Origin: DATBFG01 sp036558645
GTDB taxonomy: Bacteria; Acidobacteriota; Terriglobia; Terriglobales; Acidobacteriaceae
Length of the DNA stretch: 19,353 nucleotides
Assembly: GCA_036558645.1 (NCBI GenBank)
Contig: DATBFG010000099.1
Span: 1 to 19,353 of the forward strand
Reading direction: 5' to 3'
The notes beneath the pieces are model-generated. The model made no database searches, was not told the DNA's origin, and was given only the letters and a program-made list of their open reading frames with translations. Of the stretch, positions 1 to 6,654 are shown piece after piece. The first letter of the stretch is position 1. Each line of letters opens with the position of its first letter. A program made the translations under genes and the position numbers.

Positions 1-2012
1 CCGTCTCCTTTTCCCAGCAGCAACCGTGATGGGATGTACCCGGGATATTCATTACTAAGCCCGACGACCACATCGACGAAACCATCCCGATTGAAATCGG
101 CGACAGCCAGCGCAATCGGGTAGTTGGATGTATTGAGAGGAATCTTCGTCTTCGCCTGGTAACTACCATCGCCTTTGCCCAGGTAGAGAATTAGCACCCT
201 GGGACTTCCGGAGCCAACAAGAAGCAAGTCGGCGTTGCCATCGTTATTCACGTCCGCAGTGGCAAGGGCTTTGAGCCCTACGAAAGATTTATCATCGACA
301 ATCACGGCCGACCCAAAGCTGCCGTCGCCATTTCCCAGCAACTGAGATACAGCCGGGCTATAGGCCACAACCAGATCCCTCTTCCCATCATGATTCACAT
401 CTGTGACAACGATCCTGGCAGCGCCCAGCGGTACCGGGTAATTTACCGGAGGACCAAATGTTCCGTCTCCTTTGCCTTTGAGGATGTCGAGACCAAGCGG
501 ACCAATCGTTGCCGCTACGTCCAGCTTCTGGTCGCCGTCAAAGTCGCCGATCGCCATCTCGTATGCGTGAACTGGCAGGGCTTTTGGCGCACCGAAAGTT
601 GCATCGCCATTCCCTAGGAGGACTTCCGCATTACCCGTTGCTGTAAGAGCAAGATCAGCATTGTGATCGCCGTTGAAATCACCGCTTAATACCTGGGAAG
701 CCGCGGGAATCCCCGGAACCTCCAAGGTTGAGTACAACCCATTCGGACGCTGCAGGAAGAGAGTGATTCCGCCATCGTCTCCGACCGCTATGTCCGGGCG
801 GCCGTCATTATTAAAATCGGCCACCGCCATTCCTCTCGGTAGAGTTCCCTTGGTGCGATAACTCTGTGCTGCGCTCAGCTTCTGTCCGTGGTTCAGAAGG
901 ACTCCTACTGATGTCAGATTGGGCGCGTTCACCACAATGTCCGCGCGGCCATCGCCATCCAAATCGGTGCCCAAGGCCGAACTAACTCCCAGCTGGGGCT
1001 CGACCCCGCTTCGATAGCTCACCGCGCTACCAAAGCCGGAGTTGCCACCCTTGTTGATCAGGATGGTTTCCGACCACCCGAAACTGTCGAGAAAAAGATC
1101 GGGCAATCCATCTCCGTTGAAGTCTGCCGCGCTTAAAGCTCCATCCACCCCGTCGTAGAGTTTGGGACTCTGGAAAGTGCCGTCCGCATTTCCGTTCCAC
1201 ACTTCGATCTTCAACTCCCAGTCAACAATAACGAGATCGTCGTTCCCGTCGCTGTTGAAGTCGCCGGAGGTGAGCCCGAATATTTGCGTGCTTGAAGTGA
1301 TCGTCACCGCTGGTTGAAACGTGCCGTCGCCGTTACCACTGATGCTCCACAGAGTTGAGCTGGGATAAAAACCATCTATGCCGGCAAGGTCGATATTGCC
1401 GTCATGATTGAAATCGCCTACAACTGCCTTCGTCACCTCGGCTTTGATGTCTGAGTTGATGGCCGGGAGCAGGCTGCCATCGCCGGCATTCATCAGGGTC
1501 GTAAGCAGCAAGTGTCTTGAGTCAAATGTCGTTATCACAACGTCCAAATAACCATCGTTGTTTACGTCCGCAAGAAGAAGCAACCCGGTGAGCGAACCGC
1601 CCGCCACATCCTGCTCCAACTGATGGAAGGTTCCGTCTCCATTGCCCAGGTTCACACCTAGGGTTTCAATGTGGTCCTCGCTGAAGCTGCTTGTGACGAC
1701 ATCCAACACGCCGTCGCCGTTTAGATCTCCTACCACCGCATTGCTCACGATGTATCCGAGGTCAGGTGAGACGATCGCTGGTCCGAGTTTGCCTCCACCC
1801 ACACCCGGCAGGACCGACAAATGACCTTTGTGCGCGAACGATGCAGTCAATAGAACATCCATTTTGCCGTCGCCATTGAAGTCGGCTACAGCTCGCAAAC
1901 TGTCCTGGTCGGCGGGATACAAAACGGCATGCGGGAACAGCGACGCCGCAGACGCTGCTAACGCTCCAAGAAGGAGGAAGGTGAGGCTTCCCATCAGATA
2001 CTTACCAGACAT
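1..2012 (-). CDS. Secreted FG-GAP/VCBS repeat protein (C-terminus beyond window)
   Basis: The frame is open from an ATG at 2012 to the left window edge, giving 670 visible residues without a stop. The start is supported by a strong Shine-Dalgarno AGAAGGAG five bases before the ATG. The N-terminus has a Lys near the start, a hydrophobic stretch (LMGSLTFLLLGALAASA) and an Ala-rich cleavage region, so a Sec signal peptide is likely. The rest is a tandem array of about 50-residue repeats. I count 13 calcium-binding-type DxNxDGxxD motifs, for example DFNGDGKMD, DLNGDGVLD, DVNNDGYLD and DFNRDGFVD, many followed at a distance by LLGNGDGTF or a variant. These are FG-GAP/VCBS repeats, which build beta-propellers of the integrin-alpha type. 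The protein is probably extracellular or surface-bound. No enzymatic domain is visible, but the C-terminus (perhaps an anchor-D domain or sorting signal) is outside the window. Substrate or partner unknown. Confidence 0.9.
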   Translation of the reverse strand, partial: MSGKYLMGSLTFLLLGALAASAASLFPHAVLYPADQDSLRAVADFNGDGKMDVLLTASFAHKGHLSVLPGVGGGKLGPAIVSPDLGYIVSNAVVGDLNGDGVLDVVTSSFSEDHIETLGVNLGNGDGTFHQLEQDVAGGSLTGLLLLADVNNDGYLDVVITTFDSRHLLLTTLMNAGDGSLLPAINSDIKAEVTKAVVGDFNHDGNIDLAGIDGFYPSSTLWSISGNGDGTFQPAVTITSSTQIFGLTSGDFNSDGNDDLVIVDWELKIEVWNGNADGTFQSPKLYDGVDGALSAADFNGDGLPDLFLDSFGWSETILINKGGNSGFGSAVSYRSGVEPQLGVSSALGTDLDGDGRADIVVNAPNLTSVGVLLNHGQKLSAAQSYRTKGTLPRGMAVADFNNDGRPDIAVGDDGGITLFLQRPNGLYSTLEVPGIPAASQVLSGDFNGDHNADLALTATGNAEVLLGNGDATFGAPKALPVHAYEMAIGDFDGDQKLDVAATIGPLGLDILKGKGDGTFGPPVNYPVPLGAARIVVTDVNHDGKRDLVVAYSPAVSQLLGNGDGSFGSAVIVDDKSFVGLKALATADVNNDGNADLLLVGSGSPRVLILYLGKGDGSYQAKTKIPLNTSNYPIALAVADFNRDGFVDVVVGLSNEYPGYIPSRLLLGKGD

Positions 2013-2156
2013 AGCGACTCCTTCTCACAAATCGAGTGCGGTGAGACAACAATCGTTCCAGCAGATCGAGAATGCAGGATGCGGTCGGGCAGGGGGAACA
2101 TCCGGCAGAACAGCGCGGAGGATTTTACTTCAGTTGGCTCTTTGAACACAACGAGA

Positions 2157-2330
2157 TCACGGATACAGGAACGGACGGGACATTTGCCTTTTCTTACCAC
2201 CACTTGTCGCGCCTGAGAAGTGGCGGGTTAGCCGTCCCTCGTCCGCCCACATCTCGACGCTGTAGAAACCGGGTGCGCGCAAGATTGAGATCTTCTCAAC
2301 ACCCTTACTCAGCCACTCTCGGACTATCAC
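2157..2330 (-). CDS. Probable small protein of 57 residues, unknown function
   Basis: A GTG at 2330 opens a 57-codon frame ending at a TGA at 2157-2159. The product begins VIVREWLSKGVEKISILRAP, continues with GFYSVEMWADEGRLTRHFSG and ends SRPFLYP. It reads like a real protein: alternating hydrophobic and charged residues, few rare codons, and a Lys/Arg-rich tail (GGKKRQ). A GGAG lies four bases upstream of the GTG. An in-frame TGA further upstream, inside a dyad, prevents a longer N-terminus. It is on the same strand as the FG-GAP gene, 144 bp upstream of it. I do not recognise the family, and there is no signal peptide or membrane segment. The call rests on coding character only; no homologue was checked. 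Confidence 0.5.
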   Translation of the reverse strand: MIVREWLSKGVEKISILRAPGFYSVEMWADEGRLTRHFSGATSGGKKRQMSRPFLYP

Positions 2331-2334
2331 ACCG

Positions 2335-2356
2335 CTCCGTGATGCTCATCACGGAG
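2335..2356 (-). promoter_or_regulatory. Perfect 10-bp inverted repeat that can hide a Shine-Dalgarno
   Basis: Arms CTCCGTGATG (2335-2344) and CATCACGGAG (2347-2356) are exact reverse complements separated by two bases. In minus-strand RNA this folds as a 9-bp stem with a GAGC loop. The 3' arm ends in GGAG, the ribosome-binding sequence four bases before the GTG of the small ORF at 2330, so the hairpin would block initiation. Alternatively it is a protein-binding operator. There is no T-run, so it is not a typical terminator. Confidence 0.5.
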
Positions 2357-2771
2357 GCCATCGCGCCGGATGTGTCACGCTGAAACTGGGTTAGTGTCTC
2401 CGATTCGGCAAATACCTGAGGCGGCAAGCACTAGCGGAAGAACACCGACGCAATTTCTCAACCGAGTCGTTCTCTGTTTTGACAAGCTCAACGAGTCGAG
2501 TTGCAGGCAGCAGAGTCGTGAGCTGATATCCGATTGTCGAGAGTCGTCGCTGAAGGCGGCTGACGGCAGAAGACTGACGACTGAATCGCTATCTTCTCTG
2601 TTTCCAAGATTTTGCGTATAAATCCTTATACCAGAAGATTTTGCGAAGATACACCCATGGTCGAGTCTTTAAAATCTAGATTTTGCGAGGAATGAGGGGG
2701 GAGGGGGTCCCCCAAGACAAAGACCTCCCGCATGATTATGCCAGCCGTATACTTTGCTCGAGATTGAATTG
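2357..2771. other. Intergenic stretch with short direct repeats
   Basis: No convincing gene is seen here. GAGTCGT occurs at 2464, 2513 and 2541, with GAGTCGA at 2493. AGATTTTGCG occurs exactly three times (2607-2616, 2636-2645, 2678-2687). A G-rich tract at 2695-2707 ends in GGGGGTCCCCC (2703-2713), a palindrome around one T. A possible -10 element TATACT sits at 2748-2753, just before the zinc-ribbon gene. Confidence 0.6.
2607..2687 (+). repeat. Three direct copies of AGATTTTGCG
   Basis: Exact 10-bp copies lie at 2607-2616, 2636-2645 and 2678-2687, with start-to-start spacings of 29 and 42 bp in an AT-richer stretch upstream of the zinc-ribbon gene. They could be binding sites or part of a dispersed intergenic repeat. 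The function is not visible from the sequence. Confidence 0.6.
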
Positions 2772-2984
2772 ATGCCTTCACCCGCTCAACCCGGATTCAA
2801 GATGTTCTTGATCCCTTGCAGCTGCGGCAGAACCTTCGCCGTCACCGAGGATTACGACCGCAAAGGGACGGCTTGGAGTCGCTATCTGCAATGCCCGCAA
2901 TGCGGTAAGCGGCACGATCCCAAGAACCGCCTATTGCAGATCGGTTATCAACGGGAGGGCTACTGGAAGGTAGACGGCTGCTAG
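2772..2984 (+). CDS. Small zinc-ribbon-like protein, function unknown
   Basis: The product is 70 residues from the ATG at 2772. It carries two cysteine knuckles, CSCGRTF (from residue 16) and CPQCGKRH (about residue 45), separated by a linker of about 27 residues. CxC plus CxxC is what a one-site zinc ribbon needs. The C-terminus (QIGYQREGYWKVDGC) is aromatic, with one further Cys. There is no signal peptide or membrane span, so it is probably cytosolic. An in-frame TTG at 2754 would add six residues but abuts a possible -10 box (TATACT, 2748-2753), and an ATG at 2802 is also possible; none has a strong Shine-Dalgarno. The RRM gene follows after about 180 bp on the same strand but seems to have its own promoter. 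The exact family is not recognised; nucleic-acid or protein binding would be a guess. Confidence 0.6.
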   Translation: MPSPAQPGFKMFLIPCSCGRTFAVTEDYDRKGTAWSRYLQCPQCGKRHDPKNRLLQIGYQREGYWKVDGC

Positions 2985-3036
2985 TCGGCCTTCCCGATTT
3001 GAACCTCGGGAGACGCCCCAACCGCCAGCCAATAAC

Positions 3037-3064
3037 GTCCGCGTATTAACGGACCTGTTATACT
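3037..3064 (+). promoter_or_regulatory. Extended -10 promoter with overlapping dyad, for the RRM gene
   Basis: TGTTATACT at 3056-3064 fits an extended -10 (TGn followed by TATACT). Immediately upstream, where the -35 would be, lies the dyad GTCCG (3037-3041), eight bases, CGGAC (3050-3054). No good -35 hexamer is seen, as expected for an extended -10 promoter. The transcript would have a leader of roughly 95-100 nt before the TTG start at 3169. The dyad could be an operator. Confidence 0.4.
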
Positions 3065-3168
3065 TTTTCCGCGTTTGACTGTCCGCCAGCTCCGGCTCGT
3101 CATCAGGCCCGCAGTCCTCTCTCGGCCGAACTAGCCCACACTCAAATAGCTCAGAAAGAGGAACGCGC

Positions 3169-3492
3169 TTGAAGAATATTTTCGTTGGGAACCTGGACTT
3201 CAATACTTCGGAGGAAGAGCTCCGCCAGGTGTTCGAAGCCTACGGTGCTGTGGACCGCGTCAGCATCATGACCGACCGGGAGACTGGTCGTTCACGTGGC
3301 TTCGGCTTTGTTGAGATGACTAACACAGAAGATGGGGAGAAGGCGATCGCAGCATTGAATGGCAGCCAGCTTGGCGGTCGTACGCTGAATGTCAACGAAG
3401 CGCGTCCGAAAGCCGAGCGCGCCGGCGGCGGCGGTGGCGGTGGGCGCGATCGCGGTGGACGAGGCGGCGGAGGCGGGCGGAATCGCTGGTAG
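3169..3492 (+). CDS. Glycine-rich RRM RNA-binding protein
   Basis: This 107-residue protein has one RNA recognition motif at residues 1-80. RNP2 is IFVGNL (4-9) and RNP1 is RGFGFVEM (about 43-50), both with the aromatic residues that stack on RNA bases. The tail, residues 87-107, is almost only Gly and Arg, ending GRNRW. This is the layout of the cyanobacterial Rbp and bacterial cold-responsive RRM proteins, which bind single-stranded RNA in the cytoplasm and are often cold-induced. The start is a TTG at 3169. It is supported by AGAGGA about seven bases upstream and by the fact that RNP2 begins three residues later, so no later start is possible. It is apparently monocistronic, with an extended -10 promoter and a leader of about 100 nt that might respond to temperature (inference). 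Confidence 0.93.
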   Translation: MKNIFVGNLDFNTSEEELRQVFEAYGAVDRVSIMTDRETGRSRGFGFVEMTNTEDGEKAIAALNGSQLGGRTLNVNEARPKAERAGGGGGGGRDRGGRGGGGGRNRW

Positions 3493-3672
3493 GACCCGCC
3501 AGGCGACTGTCTCCGTACCAATTCATCGTTCACACACCCTTCAGGTGCATTCTGGAAGCGATTGGTGTGTCGAACGGCAGCTGTCAGCGCCAATGGCGTC
3601 TTCTCGAAGTTCAGCCTCCAGAATCTCCTAAAAATATTTCGCTGAACAGGCCGGACGCAATCACTGTTGGAC

Positions 3673-3688
3673 TACTCCCATGGTAGTA
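3673..3688. promoter_or_regulatory. Possible BlaI-type operator (dyad TACTCCCATGGTAGTA)
   Basis: A 16-bp dyad with one mismatched base pair (7 of 8 pairs) spans the ATG at 3680. The TACT...AGTA half-sites resemble what I remember of BlaI-family operators. The position at the start of a BlaI-family gene fits autorepression. It is not proven, and no second copy is seen elsewhere in the window. Confidence 0.4.
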
Positions 3689-4210
3689 CGCTGGAGGGAA
3701 TGGTATTTCCCTAAAATGCGAAGAAAAAAGAGCAGTAGCCAAGATGGACAGAAATCTTGGACAAACTGGCTCTTCTCAGTCCGACAGACCTTCGGAGCGC
3801 GCGCTGGCTCTCTCGAGAAAGCCATGCTTGAGGAAGTTTGGAAGCGCGGCAGCGTAACCGTTCGCGAACTCGTAGACGAGGGCAAAACGGACCTCGCCTA
3901 TACAACACTCATGACAACGCTCGAACGGCTGCACAAAAAGGGCTTCTTACGTCGGGAGCCAGCAGGAAAAGCGTTCCGATATTTTCCGTTCTGTGATCGA
4001 AAAGCGTTTCCCCGCCACTTGGCGATCACTCATGTTCGTCGGTGCGTAGCAGCTTTCGAAAACGCATCCCTGTTACTTTCCTATTTCGTAGATGCAGTAG
4101 CCATTCAAGACGCGCACCTGCTCGAAGAATTGTCGGACCTGATCGAAAGGAAGAAACGCGAACTCAATAGAAAGCACATGCCAAAATCAGCACTTGCCGA
4201 CGGGATGTAA
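3680..4210 (+). CDS. BlaI/MecI/CopY-family transcriptional repressor
   Basis: The product is 176 residues from the ATG at 3680, or 164 from an in-frame ATG at 3716. The winged-helix domain (about residues 42-120) shows the family pattern: SLEKAMLEEVWKRG, then VTVRELVDEG, then LAYTTLMTTLERLHKKG and FLRREPAGKAFRYFP. The C-terminal half (about 125-176) is helical, as in the dimerisation region of BlaI and MecI. The family represses beta-lactamase and other genes and is usually inactivated by a BlaR1/M56 membrane peptidase encoded next door. No such partner is here: the next gene is convergent and encodes a TonB receptor. The start is uncertain. A good GGAGGG (3693-3698) precedes a five-codon mini-ORF (ATG 3700 to TAA 3714), whose stop lies one base before the ATG at 3716, and the dyad at 3673-3688 covers the first ATG. 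The later start may be the true one. Confidence 0.88.
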   Translation: MVVRWREWYFPKMRRKKSSSQDGQKSWTNWLFSVRQTFGARAGSLEKAMLEEVWKRGSVTVRELVDEGKTDLAYTTLMTTLERLHKKGFLRREPAGKAFRYFPFCDRKAFPRHLAITHVRRCVAAFENASLLLSYFVDAVAIQDAHLLEELSDLIERKKRELNRKHMPKSALADGM

Positions 4211-4214
4211 CCTC

Positions 4215-4237
4215 AGCTTCGCGGAGGGGCGAAAGCT
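4215..4237. terminator. Weak bidirectional hairpin between convergent genes
   Basis: AGCTTCGC (4215-4222) and GCGAAAGCT (4229-4237) pair with one bulged base in the 43-bp gap between the converging repressor and TonB receptor genes. There is no long T-run on either strand, so termination efficiency is doubtful. Confidence 0.3.
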
Positions 4238-4253
4238 ACCTAGAAGTGCCCGG

Positions 4254-6593
4254 TCAAAACGTCCACCTGACACGTGCCGAAGCGCTGCGAGAAGTGGAAA
4301 TACCCGTGCCCGATAAGAGGCTGGCGAAATTCACAACGTTAACGTGATCGGTAAGGTTGCTGAGTTCAACCTGCAGTGCAACATCCTGTTTCTCAGTGCG
4401 CCACAGCTGGGCTGCTGCCGATGCGTCCAGCGAGTAGTTGGGTCGCACCCGACCACGATCAAAGTTAACTTGTTCTACCACTCTTGGTCCGTATTGCTCT
4501 TCAAGCGCGTGTCGGTCGATTCCTTCCGACTCAATCTCCACTGGAAGCCCGCTGCCATAAGACGCTCCGAAGGCAAACCAAAATCGTTTTGATGCCTGCA
4601 ACCGAATACGACTTCTGAGAGTGTTCCGCTGATCGGATCCGACCGCAAACTTGCTGGTGTCGATGAGCCCTTCGTTGGCTTCCTGCCCTAGAAAAAGACC
4701 TCCCGTAATTGGTCCCCAAGCCGTCGCAGACTGGTTGGAGTAGCTGATATACCCCGAGAACCGCCCCCAGTTAGGCACGTCGATTCGTACTTCCTCGCCG
4801 ATGATCCTGCCAACTGCGAAAGTGATAGGAAAACTGACGCCAGTATTGAGGAGGGTATCGTCGTCCGCAAGGTTTCTGGCGTTTCTTCGGAAAACGTTGA
4901 CATCGAGACGAAGTTTACCGAAAAACGAACTAGTAGTTCCGATTTCGAAGTAGTTGGCGTGCGCCGGTTCTACGGGGATGCGCAAGACGTTCGGCGCGAC
5001 CGTGCTGAGCTCCGGCGAACTGGAAAGCAGCAAGTTCTCCATGGCGGGAGTCTGGAACACCCGGTCGTAAGAAGCGTGCACCAGCATGTCAAGCGCAGGG
5101 AAATACCTGGACACACCAATGCGTGGACTCCAGGCTGACTGTCGTATCACGAACTTGTAATGATCAAAACGCAGCCCTGCGGCAATGTTCCAATTGCGCC
5201 ATCGAAACTGGTCCTGAGCCCAGAAAGAAGGTTCCATGTCCCACTTAGTTTCGCGAAACTGGAACTGTTGCAGCGTACCAGGATCGAACTCTGAAGGATC
5301 GGTAATCTTGTAGTTCAAAGCTTCGTGTACATGGCTGAAGATGCCGTCTACTCCGATCTTCCAATCGTGTTGCCCTCTATGTCCCGCCAGATCGGCACGT
5401 CCGTAACCCTCGCGGTAACCACGGTCTTGAAAAACGATGAGGGGCGTCGAAACCTGGTTGGACGAGACCCCGAACCGGGCATCGCGAACGCTCCCTTGCA
5501 CGCTCAGCAGGAGGTTGCTGGATATCACGTGCTGGTACTGTACTTGCCCGCCCGTTTCCTCGTTAACCAAGTCTTGACGTTGCCCGATTTCCTGTTGTTC
5601 CAGATTACTAGGAGTAAGGAAGCGCACAGTATCGTGGCTCGCGGTAAAACGAATTCGATCCTTTGACGTCAGGTCTCTTTCGTATGAACCGGAATAGCCA
5701 ACCTGATTGCTGCGGTTGCTGAAGTTTTCGACAACCGGAGGATCGAGATATCGGTCGGTATGAAAACCATTACCACTCAGGGAGTATCGATTCTTCCCCT
5801 TGCCATAAACCAGACTCCCGGACACGCTACCCGTTTGAAAGCTGCCGCCTTGAGCATCGAATCTCCCGTGTAGTCCCCAGACGACGTCTTTCGGCGAGGT
5901 GAGTTCGATGATGCCGCCAAGTTTCCTGCCGTATTCAGCCGGGTATCCCGCAGTAAGAACCTTGATCGAGTCGACGTCATCCGTATCGAACGGCGGGGCA
6001 AATGATGGAGAACGATTCTCGGTCAGTGGCACGCCGTCGACAACAAACTGGACGTCGTACTCCGAACCTCTTGGGTGCAAGATGCCATTGTTCTCGTAAA
6101 CCCATCCGGGTTGTGAATTGACGAGATCTCCCACGTCCCGCCCAGGCTGCGCAGATTGTTGTTCAGAAATCCGCCGAGCGCCGATAAATCCGATGCGGTT
6201 ACTTAGGTACGGATTGATCAGCGTGGTCACGTCAGAGACTGCAACCTGGGTCTCTAACGGGGCAATGCCGAGGCTGACGCTGATTGATGTTGGCAAAGAC
6301 GAACGAATCTCCACCAACTGAGATACCGGAGAGAATCCAGTGTGGCTGATCACCAGATGATAAACGCCGAACGGTAGGTCTTGAGCAGTGTAACGTCCTT
6401 CCGATGATGTGTCGAAGGTACGTTGAAACTGATTAGATAGGCTCGCCATTTCCACTTGCGCCTGAAGCGCTGCCCCGCTAGGGTCCTTGACTTCCAAGCG
6501 CAACTCACCAAGCCCTCGGTCAGCATGGAGACTTTCGACCGAGAGGCAGAGTATGAAGAAGAACCAGAGCCACCGATTGCCTCGACTTGTCAT
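4254..6593 (-). CDS. TonB-dependent outer-membrane receptor, carboxypeptidase-regulatory-like N-terminus
   Basis: The 779-residue product has a signal peptide (residues 1-24, hydrophobic WLWFFFILCLSV, cleavage after LHA). Residues 28-110 form a CnaB/carboxypeptidase-regulatory-like domain (LRLEVKDPSGAALQAQV, then LPFGVYHLVISHTGFSP). The plug domain (about 125-235) includes PRGSEYDVQFVVDGVPLTEN and the conserved GYPAEYGRKLGGIIELTSP. The remainder is an outer-membrane beta-barrel ending in the typical terminal aromatic (RVRWTF, stop). Such receptors bring substrates across the outer membrane using TonB/ExbBD energy; neither ExbBD nor TonB is in the window. The length is a little short for Acidobacteriota receptors of this class, which often exceed 1000 residues. 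It starts 61 bp after the phosphoesterase on the same strand, so co-transcription is likely. The ligand is unknown; a product of the phosphoesterase is a natural guess. The Shine-Dalgarno is weak. Confidence 0.9.
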   Translation of the reverse strand: MTSRGNRWLWFFFILCLSVESLHADRGLGELRLEVKDPSGAALQAQVEMASLSNQFQRTFDTSSEGRYTAQDLPFGVYHLVISHTGFSPVSQLVEIRSSLPTSISVSLGIAPLETQVAVSDVTTLINPYLSNRIGFIGARRISEQQSAQPGRDVGDLVNSQPGWVYENNGILHPRGSEYDVQFVVDGVPLTENRSPSFAPPFDTDDVDSIKVLTAGYPAEYGRKLGGIIELTSPKDVVWGLHGRFDAQGGSFQTGSVSGSLVYGKGKNRYSLSGNGFHTDRYLDPPVVENFSNRSNQVGYSGSYERDLTSKDRIRFTASHDTVRFLTPSNLEQQEIGQRQDLVNEETGGQVQYQHVISSNLLLSVQGSVRDARFGVSSNQVSTPLIVFQDRGYREGYGRADLAGHRGQHDWKIGVDGIFSHVHEALNYKITDPSEFDPGTLQQFQFRETKWDMEPSFWAQDQFRWRNWNIAAGLRFDHYKFVIRQSAWSPRIGVSRYFPALDMLVHASYDRVFQTPAMENLLLSSSPELSTVAPNVLRIPVEPAHANYFEIGTTSSFFGKLRLDVNVFRRNARNLADDDTLLNTGVSFPITFAVGRIIGEEVRIDVPNWGRFSGYISYSNQSATAWGPITGGLFLGQEANEGLIDTSKFAVGSDQRNTLRSRIRLQASKRFWFAFGASYGSGLPVEIESEGIDRHALEEQYGPRVVEQVNFDRGRVRPNYSLDASAAAQLWRTEKQDVALQVELSNLTDHVNVVNFASLLSGTGISTSRSASARVRWTF

Positions 6594-6619
6594 TCGAACT
6601 TAGCGTCCTGTGCCGGGGC

Positions 6620-6646
6620 GCCGGTGACACTGCTCGCGTCACCGGC
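6620..6646 (-). other. Intercistronic hairpin between phosphoesterase and TonB receptor
   Basis: GCCGGTGAC (6620-6628) and GTCACCGGC (6638-6646) are perfect 9-bp arms around a 9-nt loop, located in the 61-bp gap of the two-gene unit. There is no T-run behind it on the minus strand, so it is more likely to stabilise the upstream message or attenuate the downstream gene than to terminate fully. Confidence 0.5.
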
Positions 6647-6654
6647 CGTTCCGG

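Noticed and set aside
2072..2621. Plus-strand ORFs at 2072-2383 and 2370-2621
   Set aside because: They have no ribosome-binding sites, unlikely composition (many Arg/Ser/Pro) and no motifs. The first overlaps the better minus-strand small ORF.
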